Part shown: positions 48,850 to 59,035 of the stretch, piece after piece | Layout: every line of letters starts with the position of its first letter | Position numbering within the stretch: the first letter of the stretch is position 1 | The notes under the pieces: generated by a model | What the model saw: the letters and a program-made list of their open reading frames with translations, nothing else | Told to the model about the DNA's origin: nothing | Databases searched by the model: none | From: Polytrichum commune | Lineage: Eukaryota > Streptophyta > Polytrichopsida > Polytrichales > Polytrichaceae | Reading direction: 5' to 3' | Assembly: GCA_950295325.1 (NCBI GenBank) | Contig: OX485803.1 | Location: forward strand, 43,787,554-43,851,553 | Length of the DNA stretch: 64,000 bases | Made by a program: the position numbers and the translations under genes

Positions 48850-49402
48850 TACACTATTTATGGTATTTAGTGTCCCTAGCTCAATAGTGTCACTTGGGCC
48901 TTATGTTTAGGTCTATGCGTATTTTATGTGCGTTGTCAATGTGATCTCAATTAGTATTACTAGACATGTTAAAGTAAAGTATATGTCATATATACATATT
49001 TGGGTGACCGCCAAACATTATTCATTTTTGGACATGTGAGATTCCATATCTTTTTGTTCATATCACTTCCTCATCCATATGCTGACATAATCACACTTAT
49101 TTTGTTAACCTTGTGCAAAGCAAAGTGGGACCGCAAGTGATTTCTCAATCAAGGAATAAAAAAACAAAAAACAGTGGTTTTAGTCCATGGTATTTAACGT
49201 TACTTAATATTTGGAGTTACGCCATGCTATAAGTTTCTTTTGTGGATTGTATGTTTTTAGCGAGTGAAGTCCCTTATAACCTATAATGCTCAAACAATAT
49301 ATATGACCTTTCTTGGAAAAAAAAGATGAAAATCTATAAGATGAATTTATACCATTGGGTAGTTCTAAAAATTAGATGACACTAACTACCATAAATGGTG
49401 TG
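48850..49402. mobile_element. TA-flanked element remnants (220-bp type)
   Basis: A left end (TACACTATTTATGG, then TATTTAGTG) lies at 48850. A nearly complete 220-bp-type copy lies at about 49180-49402 (CATGGTATTTAACGTTACTTA to TACCATAAATGGTG). Inner motifs GGAGTTACGCCATGCTATAAG and TTTATACCATTGGGTAGTTC match the family. The relation of the first end to the second copy is unclear. Confidence 0.6.
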
Positions 49403-50574
49403 GTGTAAACTTGCCCCAAGACAACATGCTAATTTACCATTACTTGCCAACAAGTGGTGCAAAGTGACCTAGAGGGGGGTGCACTATATGCACCTCTCTT
49501 AACCATTTATTGCTCACTGATGCATTCCCTTGAACTTGGAACTTTCATAACACCTTGGATATCCAGGGCAATTCAACTCACTATTGTCAATGTATTTTAA
49601 GTTCGACTACTTGTACAATGTGGGAACCGATTCTATTTTGAAGATATGGGAAGAAAATCCTCATTGTTTCAACATAATTTGAGAAGATTTAATAGTTGCA
49701 AAGTTGAGGTTCTCAAGTTGTGGCAACTTAGTGATTTTTTTCTAAATGTAGATGACATGCTAGATGAGGTCACTCAATAAGAATGGATAGATAGATAGAC
49801 ATATAGATAAATACCCCCCCACACCCACACACACATACAAGAATATAAGTGATGAGGTGAAATCTAAACTAAGCGCTTATATGCTTATTCTAGAGGTGGT
49901 CAAAGTTCATTGACCGGGTGATGAGTGTCTCTCACAACGAGCGTGAATGTCATTTTTTGAAGAATGTATGGTTCAGGGATGAATTTACAATGGGCAACAC
50001 CCACATGCAAGAAAAACCGCTTTCTTATTCAATGTCTTATTAACATGTTATGAGCTTCAAATTCACTTTGGAGTATCATTATCCTTTAAATTATAACTTA
50101 TTTGAGTAGGAATTCCACTTATCTATTCTTGTAATACAAAAGAATCTCGAGTGGGTGGGTGGGGGGGGGGGGGCATATGAAGACATGACGTGACTTTATG
50201 ATGACTTCTCTTTTTTCGAGAGAGCCCATGGACCTTTCACGGACAATAAGGGTTAACATCACCACTTGCTCAAGGCCATGGCTAGATGTCTTGCTCTTTG
50301 GGTTGCACCCCACCATTTCTCCATAAGGTGGCAACACAAACAACCGTGTCATAACCAAAAACTAACAACTTAAGATTTCTCGTGATGGCTGACAACCCAA
50401 AGACCATGACTAAAAGAAATCTACATCACTTCACAAAGGCCTTGGTTATGGAACATAATGTAAATATGACTTAGACCATGATGTAGTATGTCTAAATGAA
50501 AATAAGGATTATCCATTTAAAGATTTGTTTCTTATATTATTAATTCATATAAATAGGAGATACTTAGAGTAGGT
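49403..50574. other. Gene-free stretch left of the LINE
   Basis: No exon is recognisable. It includes simple repeats (about 49782-49835, CA/CCCA type) and a G-run near 50161-50173. A block near 50287-50305 (GTCTTGCTCTTTGGGTTGCA) is a relative of repeats near 32790 and 56745. Confidence 0.45.
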
Positions 50575-51191
50575 ATGGTTGCCTTCATTTTATGGCGAGA
50601 CAACCTATTTGAGTTTCTCTTGGAGCAAAGTCTAGACGATCCCCAAACATTTCTCATTTTTGGACATATAGGCTTCATGTTGTTTTCATGTTCCTCACAA
50701 ACAGAACATCACAACAAGGTGGTTTTTTTGTCACGTAAACTTGCTAAGAAGTGGCAAAGGCACCTCAATACATATCACCTCATCAAAAAAACCATCTACA
50801 TTGTACAAAACAATCCACACTGGCAAGTCCACCCCATCCTAAATGATATACGAAACCATCAACACACCAACATTCCACATCCCCTTGTTACACTGACACC
50901 CCCTACTGAGTGGATTGACACACTCGCAACCATCGCAAAATATGCCAATAAAGAAGCCCGTAAAATCACCACAAAATATACCAAGGATTGCATTCTCAAG
51001 GCCGTTTCAAAATATCGTCAACTGTACGAAAAAAACCCCAAAAAGATAAACCGAAAAGTTTTCAAAAACACTGAACCCTCCCCTCTGGACTCCATCATTG
51101 ATAGACAGAACAATATACTCACCAACCCACACGACATCGCGTCAGAAATCCACATACAACAATCCATTAGTAATCGCCCTACAGTTCCCAC

Positions 51192-52451
51192 ATGCCTACA
51201 TCAAACCATACACCCACCCACTGCACGTGTGGCGTCTGCCAATATCCATGGCATGATTTAGAAGGATATATAATTGACAAACGAGGAGAGCCCCAAATCC
51301 CCCTCCATAAGTATTTTGACCAAGAAACTTACGACCTCTGTCTTAAAAACCTTAGTAATAACAAAGTCCCAGGCCTCGACAAAATACCCAACTCAATTCT
51401 AAAGAATATGCCCCCTCGCTTTCACAAGTTACTCTTCCTATTTTTCAAACATTGCTACAGACAAAAACAAATTCCAGCATCGTGGAAAACAAGTCTAACA
51501 GTTCTCTTATACAAAAAAGGTAATCCATCCCAATTAACCAATCACATATCTATTGCCCTAGCTAACACCATATATAAATTTTACACGAGTACATTAACCT
51601 CTATCCTCTCATCATACGGAGAAAGACACCAGATCTTACATGATAGTCAAGAAGGGTTCAGAGCCGAGAGAAGCACCTCCCGACAAATACAATTACTAAT
51701 CGCAGCACTTGAAGATGCAAGACTCACAAATCATGATATATATATCCTATACATTGACTTCAAAAACGCCTTCAGCTCCATTGATCACGCCAGACTCTTA
51801 GCCCTAATGAAAGATCTGGGATACCCCATTGACTCCATTAACCTTATCGGTAACATATACTCTCAATCCTCCACAATCTTCACTGGCGAACACTTCGGTA
51901 AAACCTTACCCATTCCCATCTAAAGAGGTACAATACAAGGTGATACCCTTAGCCCGTATTTATTTATCATATTCCTAAAACCCCTCCTTAGATGGCTCCA
52001 ACACAGAAATAATGGATACACTTTTGGTACATCTAAAGTTCAAATATCATCCGCAGCATATGCCGACGATCTAGCAGCAATAGCCAACAAACTAGAAACC
52101 TTACAAACACAACTTAACAAATTAGACAAATTCTGTGTTTGGGCAGGCATGGATCTTGGTATCTCCAAGTGTGCCATCACTGGATGCCCTAACAAATCCA
52201 AACTCCACCCCACAACCTTCAAAGCTCTAATCCAATCCACCAATATAAACTACAGGAACCAACCCATTCCCGCCTTAAACCAACATGAACCATACACATA
52301 TTTAGGAATAAATCTTACTCCATCACTCAAATGGAGAACACAAATAAATACCACTACAGCTAAAGTGATCAAACAATGTCAAACACTCGTAAACTGCCCA
52401 GCTACTATGAAATAAAAAATAAACATGGCAGATACTGTTATACGTGCATGA
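51192..52451 (+). pseudogene. LINE reverse transcriptase, broken by stops
   Basis: One frame carries the RT motifs in order: NNKVPGLDKIPN, WKTSLTVLLYKKGNP with HISIALANTIYK, SQEGFRAERSTSRQ, the catalytic YIDFKNAFSSID, RGTIQGDTLSPYLF, the catalytic AYADDL and PYTYLGINLTPSLKW. A TAA at 51921-51923 falls exactly before RGTIQGDTLSP; TAA at 52413 and TGA at 52449 follow the thumb region. Both catalytic motifs are intact. The linker before it (50575-51260, KYRQLYEKNPKKI to DRQNNILTNPHDI) is in another frame. The stops show the copy is no longer able to move on its own. Confidence 0.92.
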
Positions 52452-53892
52452 ATAACATACAGTTTTTATGCAGTGCCATACTCCATTCCAGCTATAAAAA
52501 AACTTGATAAAAAAATAATCGCCGTTCATAAAACGATCTGTGGAATTCCCAAGTGCACATCTAACATCGCTACACAACTCCCACACAACCTATTCGGAAT
52601 TGAAGCCTTCTCACTCCAAAATGCCTACTTACGATGCATTGGAGAACAACTACAAAACGCCCTTAATGACAAAGGTCGACTTGGGAAAATATATACCGGT
52701 CTATTGCAATTTATACTCGCCAAATATGGGGGTTCTAAAGAAATCACCTGCATTAAATATCATCATTGTGTTCGCTCACCCATCACCCGAACCCTATTCC
52801 TCCTCAAACATAAAGCCGGAGTCCATCTAAAAAGTACAATAAACAACTTCCTAATAGACCCATCCCCACTTGAAAATGCATGGATGCAAGAAGCACAACT
52901 GCTCCATGGCCTAAACCCAAGCATCTCAATTAAATTACTACATAAACTACTAATACATAATATAACCACACTAGCCCAACTTACTATGCCTAATGGTACC
53001 ACTCTGATGAATGCGGACGACTTCAAAACCTACCATTCCACTCCTTCTAAACTTATCAAAAATGCACTTCATATAGCTAATCAATTATTATGTCTCCCCC
53101 CTTGCAACCAATGCCCCATACCATGCCAACAACACCACCCTCCAGGATCCCTAAAAAACAAATATATAATAAGACACCACAACATCCTCCCTCACCCGAC
53201 CACCGCACCCGTACACCCTCCTAACCCCCCCATCTCCCATTTACCCCCCACTCCTAATAATATGCTAAAGGATCCCCACAAATTCCCTATACAAAAAATA
53301 CTCGACCACAAACAAAACCAATCCAATGACCATAACGGAATTCCCCCGCACAGTCACGTCATACTTATGTCAATGGACCACAACAAGCAACCACACATAT
53401 CACAAATGGCGTACCCAACGGGACCTATATCCCTACTGTGATACAAATACATGTAATCACAACACAAACCTACTTACCCATTACTACAGGGAACGACAAT
53501 ACAAACATTTCTTAAACATTATTAAGGCCTATTTCTTCACAGCACGACATAAAGACACAAGATACGTCACACCCACTACAATAATTCCACTACTACATAT
53601 CTCTATCACTGAATGCAACCCAGAAAATGACATTGAAACAAACTCTAATACTATCCAAATACAATTTGATGTTGCTCACATATATGAAGACAATGGCCGA
53701 CACCTCATCACCATCCTGAAAACTAGACTACTCTGGTTATGAAAACAATACCAACAGGCTAAAAGCACCACACACGGCCTGGAACCGTCCACCCAATCTT
53801 TCGAAACCGAAATTGTTTGGCTTTATCAACGCTACAAATACCGTATCCCAAAAAATGATCCACTCAAACGGGCCCAATATACAATACCCACT
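52452..53892 (+). pseudogene. LINE post-RT linker with Cys cluster, frameshifted
   Basis: From 52452 the RT frame continues after its stops as PYSIPAIKKLDKKII, AGVHLKSTINNFLIDPSPLE and a Cys group, PPCNQCPIPC (about 53097-53130). It then changes frame between 53326 and 53441 and runs on through a TGA at 53740. The segment resembles the long spacer after RT in related elements. I assign no catalytic function. Confidence 0.7.
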
Positions 53893-54440
53893 CCAATATT
53901 AGATCTCCTAATCACAACATTCAATATTAGCCATTCATACTTTTCATCCCCCGTTACATGCCCCACACAATTTACCCAGTTCTACTCTCCATACTCGCGA
54001 GATATAATATTTGGATCCCTCGGCAAAGCGTTTGGCCATAAATGGCAGGGAATCGGGTACGCACACCCTCACAACGCAACAGACTTACAACAAGCTATCC
54101 ACTGGGCTCGTATGGCGGCCCAAAATGACCCACATACAATCACTATAATTATCTCCCCAGATATTGATTGGTACCAAAATCCCAACCCGCATGCAGGCCC
54201 CTTCCCGGACACGCATGTCATTGCCCATTTTGCCGCGGATACGCTCACGTATGATGAACCCACAATACCACCCGAGCTCAACATCACCAGAAAAAAAACC
54301 CTCTACAGTACAAATATTTTGCATCCACCACCAAAACAATAGCATTGGCACATACGAACAAATGAAATTACTAAACGATACAACAAATAACCTCCAAATA
54401 CTACACAGCCACACCCGAATTGCACCACCTACCCCTCCTA
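53893..54440 (+). pseudogene. Dam-type adenine methyltransferase-like segment of the LINE
   Basis: Between the linker and RNase H the frame reads FSSPVTCPTQFTQFYSP, RDIIFGSLGKAFGHKWQGIG, AHP, LQQAIHWARMAAQNDP, ITIIISPDIDWYQN, HVIAHFAADTL and, after a frame change in the A-run near 54290, VQIFCIHHQNN. The spacing (SP, then D-FGS, then W-G-x(3)-HP, a helix ending WA-AA, then a hydrophobic strand ending in P-D-W-Y) follows phage Dam-type N6-adenine methyltransferases, where W-G leads to an NPPY motif and then a helix and a strand ending in P. The catalytic NPPY position reads AHPH, so activity is doubtful even before the frameshift. This assignment is my inference from pattern, not a database match. 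Confidence 0.45.
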
Positions 54441-56035
54441 ACATCACGGTTAACCCTAGTAAAAAATGGTCTAAATTAACTTACCCCAATACAATCCCAT
54501 ACAATAACCCCCAAGTCCCCCCACTCCCACATTACCACACCAACTTACCCCTAAAATTCCACCCCCAATTTAGTTACTACACTGATGGCTCCTTTATAAA
54601 ATCCAAAGAAATTGCCCCCGGGGAATGGAGAAGAGAAAAAGCTGGATATGGTATCTACAGCCCCAAAGGCCTAAATATCGCCAAAAGATTACACGGCCAT
54701 CAAAACATACTACGCGCAGAAATGATGGCTATACACGACACTCTACAAATAATAAATACACAATTTCCCAATGAACCCGCCTACATATTCACAGACAGTC
54801 TAAATGTATTATATCTACTCAACACACAAATAAAAAACCCCACCCTCCATAATAGTCATCCCGACCAAATCACACTCAACTCCATGGTAGAAATCCTTCA
54901 ACACCGAACACAACCAATCACTTTATACAAAGTTAGAGCCCACGTTAACATTGACGGGAATGAAAAAGCCGATACACTGGCAAAACAAGGGTTAGAATTA
55001 GAACACCGAATTGCTATCCTCCCTCACGAACATGCCCACGCCACCCCATACTATTATCAAAAAGACGTGTGGGCCTCAATGGCAGCCGTCCCAGACAAAG
55101 GTCCAGTAAGATTCTTAGAAAAACAAATTAAAAAGTATGATAGGGAAAACAATATTGCACTCATGGCCACACAAACCCCGAACGCATGTAAATGGACAGA
55201 AAATGTCGACATAGACAAAGAATTATCAAACGAATTTTGGACAAATCCCTTAATCACCGACAAACAAAAATCTTGCCTTATTAAATTTCGCACCGGAACA
55301 TACATGGGTAATGCGAGGAAACAAATTTTCTTCGGTCACCAAAGATACCCCTCTATTACGTGCTCCATTTGCAATTCAACCGACCCAGATACTTGGCTCC
55401 ATGTACTACTTAAATGTCAACAACAACATCTACACTCACTACGCGTCAAAAGACATAACAAAGCAATTGGAGAAATTAGGAAACTCCTAATCTCATCCGA
55501 AAAATCCCGTTGCTTTACTCTCATGAATGCCGGAATCTTCAACAATAATCCCCAAGAGGACACAGTCCCCGGCTGGCTACTCCCCTGCACATGTAACACA
55601 CAAAGATGCCACTGTAACGCAAGATTCCGACCTGATATACTTTGTGTTAATGGCCTCCCATATCAAAATGACCCACCAACTGATATTGACCCCACCCTCA
55701 CCATACAATTTATCGAATTCACATACTACAACGATAGATTCTCCCGAGAGGCACTCGAAGCCAAAAACAACAAATACAAGCCGCTAATTGATAGTATTGC
55801 TTCCAGGGGATGGAAAATCGAACCACTTATTGTCATCACCGCTGGTGCCAGAGCTACTACCCACATACCCTCTATGAAATCACTCGAAGACAATCTCAAA
55901 ATACCCATGACTGCCATAAAAAATACCTTTAAAAATATCAATACCATTGCAATACAATATGCCATGTCCATCCTCCTCCATAAAAGGAGGATTGAAAATC
56001 ACCAACCGCTACCCCAAAATCTAGACCCTCCATAA
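54164..56035 (+). CDS. LINE 3' open frame: RNase H, CCHC knuckle, restriction-like endonuclease
   Basis: An unbroken frame of 623 codons; the first 40-odd codons are probably out-of-frame shadow, and genuine coding starts near 54290. RNase H (about 54570-54990) keeps D (54584, YTDGSF), E (54719, LRAEMMA), D (54794, FTDSLN), H (54941) and D (54971, DGNEKADTLAKQG). A CX2CX9HX4C knuckle follows (55361-55417). A second Cys group (CTCNTQRCHC, about 55585-55620) leads to RPD (55628-55636), IEFTYYNDRF with the acid at 55715, and AKNNKYKPL with Lys at 55763: the PD-(D/E)-K pattern of the endonuclease that nicks target DNA in R2-like and Dualen-like elements. All catalytic residues remain, in contrast to the broken RT upstream. 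Confidence 0.88.
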   Translation: MIGTKIPTRMQAPSRTRMSLPILPRIRSRMMNPQYHPSSTSPEKKPSTVQIFCIHHQNNSIGTYEQMKLLNDTTNNLQILHSHTRIAPPTPPNITVNPSKKWSKLTYPNTIPYNNPQVPPLPHYHTNLPLKFHPQFSYYTDGSFIKSKEIAPGEWRREKAGYGIYSPKGLNIAKRLHGHQNILRAEMMAIHDTLQIINTQFPNEPAYIFTDSLNVLYLLNTQIKNPTLHNSHPDQITLNSMVEILQHRTQPITLYKVRAHVNIDGNEKADTLAKQGLELEHRIAILPHEHAHATPYYYQKDVWASMAAVPDKGPVRFLEKQIKKYDRENNIALMATQTPNACKWTENVDIDKELSNEFWTNPLITDKQKSCLIKFRTGTYMGNARKQIFFGHQRYPSITCSICNSTDPDTWLHVLLKCQQQHLHSLRVKRHNKAIGEIRKLLISSEKSRCFTLMNAGIFNNNPQEDTVPGWLLPCTCNTQRCHCNARFRPDILCVNGLPYQNDPPTDIDPTLTIQFIEFTYYNDRFSREALEAKNNKYKPLIDSIASRGWKIEPLIVITAGARATTHIPSMKSLEDNLKIPMTAIKNTFKNINTIAIQYAMSILLHKRRIENHQPLPQNLDPP

Positions 56036-58227
56036 ATCACACCTAAAAGCTAATAAATACTTACTATTTATCTCACAACCCCGGATAAGGGATTGGTACC
56101 GGTTCGTGGGCACAAACTTCCAGCCTTTTCTTCCCTTGCAACACCACGTCATAGGTTCTATATTCACCAACCAAACGGGCCATAGTGGGCCATAAGGGGC
56201 CCCTATTATTTGTTACTGGCTACTATAGTGTCCATCCTCGAAAGGGGAGAGTAGTTTTGACCCAACTTCCCCATGTCCTGTGGGCATCGGGTTGTTGGCA
56301 TTACGAACGGACACTCTATTCACGCCGGCCCCTAAAAGGGACCGGAGTTTCTATCTATCTTGTTTTCATGTCGCTTTATCGTCCATTCTTTGGCATGATC
56401 ATTTATATTCTATGATCTTGTGTAAAATGAAGTGGGATTGCCACTCATTAGTCAACTAATTAGAGCTAAGTTGTGATCATGGTCATTGGTCACTAGTGTA
56501 AACATGCCCTTAGCATTAGATACCCTAAAATGTTGGAAAGGAAACCAATTGGACAAGTCAACCACAAACATGTGCGGGACGGATTTCTACTAGACCCCCT
56601 TTACATCAACAAGATGATGGTTTGTTACCAAAACGGAGATTGTTCGCCCTCAAGGTATGTAACTCTACGTAACTCTTCTCGATTGCCAAGAAGAGTTGCA
56701 ATTAAACTATCCAAAAAAATGGGTTAGTTCTTAGCCATGGCTTGATGTATTGCAATTTGAATTGGACCCCATTGATCTTACCTAAGGTGGAAATGTAGTC
56801 AACTATATTGTAGCACAAAATTACGTTCTTAAAGACAATTTAACTCCAAAATTGCCATCAAATACCATGAAGCATTGCAGAAGAAACCATTTGGATGAAT
56901 TAACCTCAAACCTATGGGGGAGAAGTTTATACTAGACCCCCCCCCCTTGACCTTGATAAGATCGATGAGGGCCAACTCAAAGAGCAAGATGTCTACATTG
57001 GTATATGCAATAAGGTTACCTTTGCAAATTGGTTGCCTTTTTACCAATGCAATTTCCCTCATGTCAAGATTCGATCACAAATCTGATCAACTTTGTTTAT
57101 CCATCCATATAGAAACCACAATCAAAGAATAAATCACCTATTTTGATATTGTGGTAACAAAATCTCAAATTGATGTAGAATGTCGATAAATTTATGTGGG
57201 GCAACCTAATTACACATATCAGTGTAACCATGGCTGCTTCCATGTGCCTCACACAAGAAGCTAAGATATACGGGCCTTATGTGGTCGCTATATTAATTAG
57301 ACACCTTTAATTGAGTGATGTATGATAAGTCAATGGTGGAGTGTCTCCATTCCCACCAACTTGCAAGTAGTTCTCTCTTACATACACATACGATAAAATT
57401 TAGAGTCAAGAGCGGACACCAAAAATACACATGTTGCAATAAGTTTAGCCTATGTGCTCAAAACATTAATATTGTTCTAAGTTGAATGGTCAAAATTCAA
57501 AGGGCCTCTGTGATCACTTAATCGAGGAAGAAAATCTTCAAATTGACATTTGATGAGTTTTGCATCTCAATTGTGACTCTAAAACTCAAAATGGTAATCT
57601 TCATTATTCACAATTGCTCACTAGATGAGACAATCCAATTCAATCCAACAGCCAAAGTTGTTTGTGGAGCGCATGATAGAGCCACATACTTAAGACAAGT
57701 TGGAATTTGTTTCATTGGCTAATTACAAAAGCAGGAGTGAGCGATTAGGTGTGTATTGGAAAAATACGTGTGAGTGTGTGCATGCAAAAGGAAGGGGGGG
57801 GGGGGGGGGGGTAAGGGAGGCTCTCATGCATTGGTAGGCTTCTATTGTGTATGTGTGTAAACGTTAACAACCCAAGTTCAGCCGAAAAAGCCTATTTGGT
57901 GGCCTCAAACCAAAATTAGTAGCCATGAAAATAATTTATCTCTCAACATGAGGGCCACACAACATTATTCAAGTCCTTAACAATGTTTTGTGAGACTAAT
58001 AGTATTCCACATAATATTTCCAAATATTCCCCACATTCCCGGATAGTCCCCATATCCGTTGCCTATCACCAAAGTTTCACCACCTAGGAGGATAGCAAGA
58101 AGAGGGGGTTTAGCCGATCTCAAAATCTTAGCCCTCAATTTTATCCAATTTAGACCATGGATGATGAAGAAACTATACCTAACTGTTGGCAATTGCTAGG
58201 TGATGCCCTAACCATTAAACATGGTAC

Positions 58228-58960
58228 CCCGGCCACTAGTTACAGATGAACTGGTTGAGGTTGAAAAAATAACCGGTTGAAGTTCAAGACTTCAGGAAAA
58301 CAACCGTCATTAAAAAAAAATCTACATATTACCCCTCGACTTAATAAAGAAAAACTGAAAGATGTCAACATGTAACCGGTTGGACTTGAAAACACTAGGA
58401 TATCGACCAGTTATGCTCAAAATCCTCCCCATACATTGGCCTTGACCCTAACCCCTTCCACCACCCACCCCAATGTATAACTCTCCAATAGCCATCTCAC
58501 CTTTGTTTCTAGAAGGAAATGAAAGTGGGTTGGTGTGGACTCACATCTGAAACTTAGGGCACCTACTTTGGTAACCGAAAATTGTTGGAAAAGCCTCATT
58601 GCCCATGGTGGGCCACATTTTATTGTGTGTGGAGCCAAAACTTTGTGTCGGATCTTCTAACAAAGTGAACACCGGAACCCAAAAAAGAAGGGTTCTAGGA
58701 TTTGCGGGAACTTCCCAAATGAGTACACTACCATTATTATTCAAGATAGGCATCTCCGGAATGAACGAGGAGAACCAATCGCTCCTTACGGATGAACCGG
58801 TTGAAGTTCAAGGCTTTGGGATAATTACCCGTCGTTTCAAAGGAATGTATGAAATGCACCTCGAATTAATAAAGAAAACCTGAAAGATCACAACATGTAA
58901 TGGGTTGGACTTGGAGACACGAGGATTTTGACCAATTGTGCCCAATAATCTCCCAACATT
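58228..58960. repeat. Two single-arm fragments of the ACCGGTT foldback family
   Basis: 58228-58440 and 58766-58960 each carry the left-arm order GATGAACCGGTTGA, GTTCAAG-CTT, AATTAATAAAGAAAA-CTGAAAGAT, CAACATGTAA-GGTTGGACTTG and CTCAAAATC/CCAATAATC. Their right arms are missing. They are separated by about 320 bp of unrelated sequence. Confidence 0.7.
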
Positions 58961-59001
58961 GATCTCCGGTGAAGAACTCCACTCTATACATACATTCTAT
59001 C

Positions 59002-59035
59002 CTTACATTCTATCCTATGATGGATAGAATGTAAG
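59002..59035. repeat. Perfect 14-bp inverted repeat
   Basis: CTTACATTCTATCC (59002-59015), six-base loop, then its exact complement (59022-59035). The 12-mer ACATTCTATCCT also occurs directly upstream, so part of the arm is duplicated in tandem. Confidence 0.85.

Larger units (their letters stand above)
50575..56035 (+). mobile_element. Non-LTR retrotransposon (LINE) relic: RT, methyltransferase-like, RNase H, zinc knuckle, restriction-like endonuclease
   Basis: One plus-strand coding stretch changes frame three times (near 51200-51260, 53326-53441 and 54285-54345) and has in-frame stops at 51921, 52413, 52449 and 53740. Order of parts: pre-RT linker, reverse transcriptase, Cys-containing linker, methyltransferase-like segment, RNase H, CX2CX9HX4C knuckle, and a restriction-like endonuclease. 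No apurinic endonuclease domain is visible upstream, so the copy is probably 5'-truncated; the 5' edge is uncertain. No poly(A) tail or target duplication was found; AATAAA lies just after the stop at about 56052. RT plus RNase H plus restriction-like endonuclease recalls Dualen/RandI-type elements of algae. The coding strand is poor in G and rich in A and C, unlike the host genes. Confidence 0.9.

Noticed and set aside
51921-52451. Reading TAA/TGA in the RT as recoded sense codons
   Set aside because: The three host genes use TAA, TGA and TAA as ordinary terminators, and the LINE also has frameshifts, so plain decay is enough.
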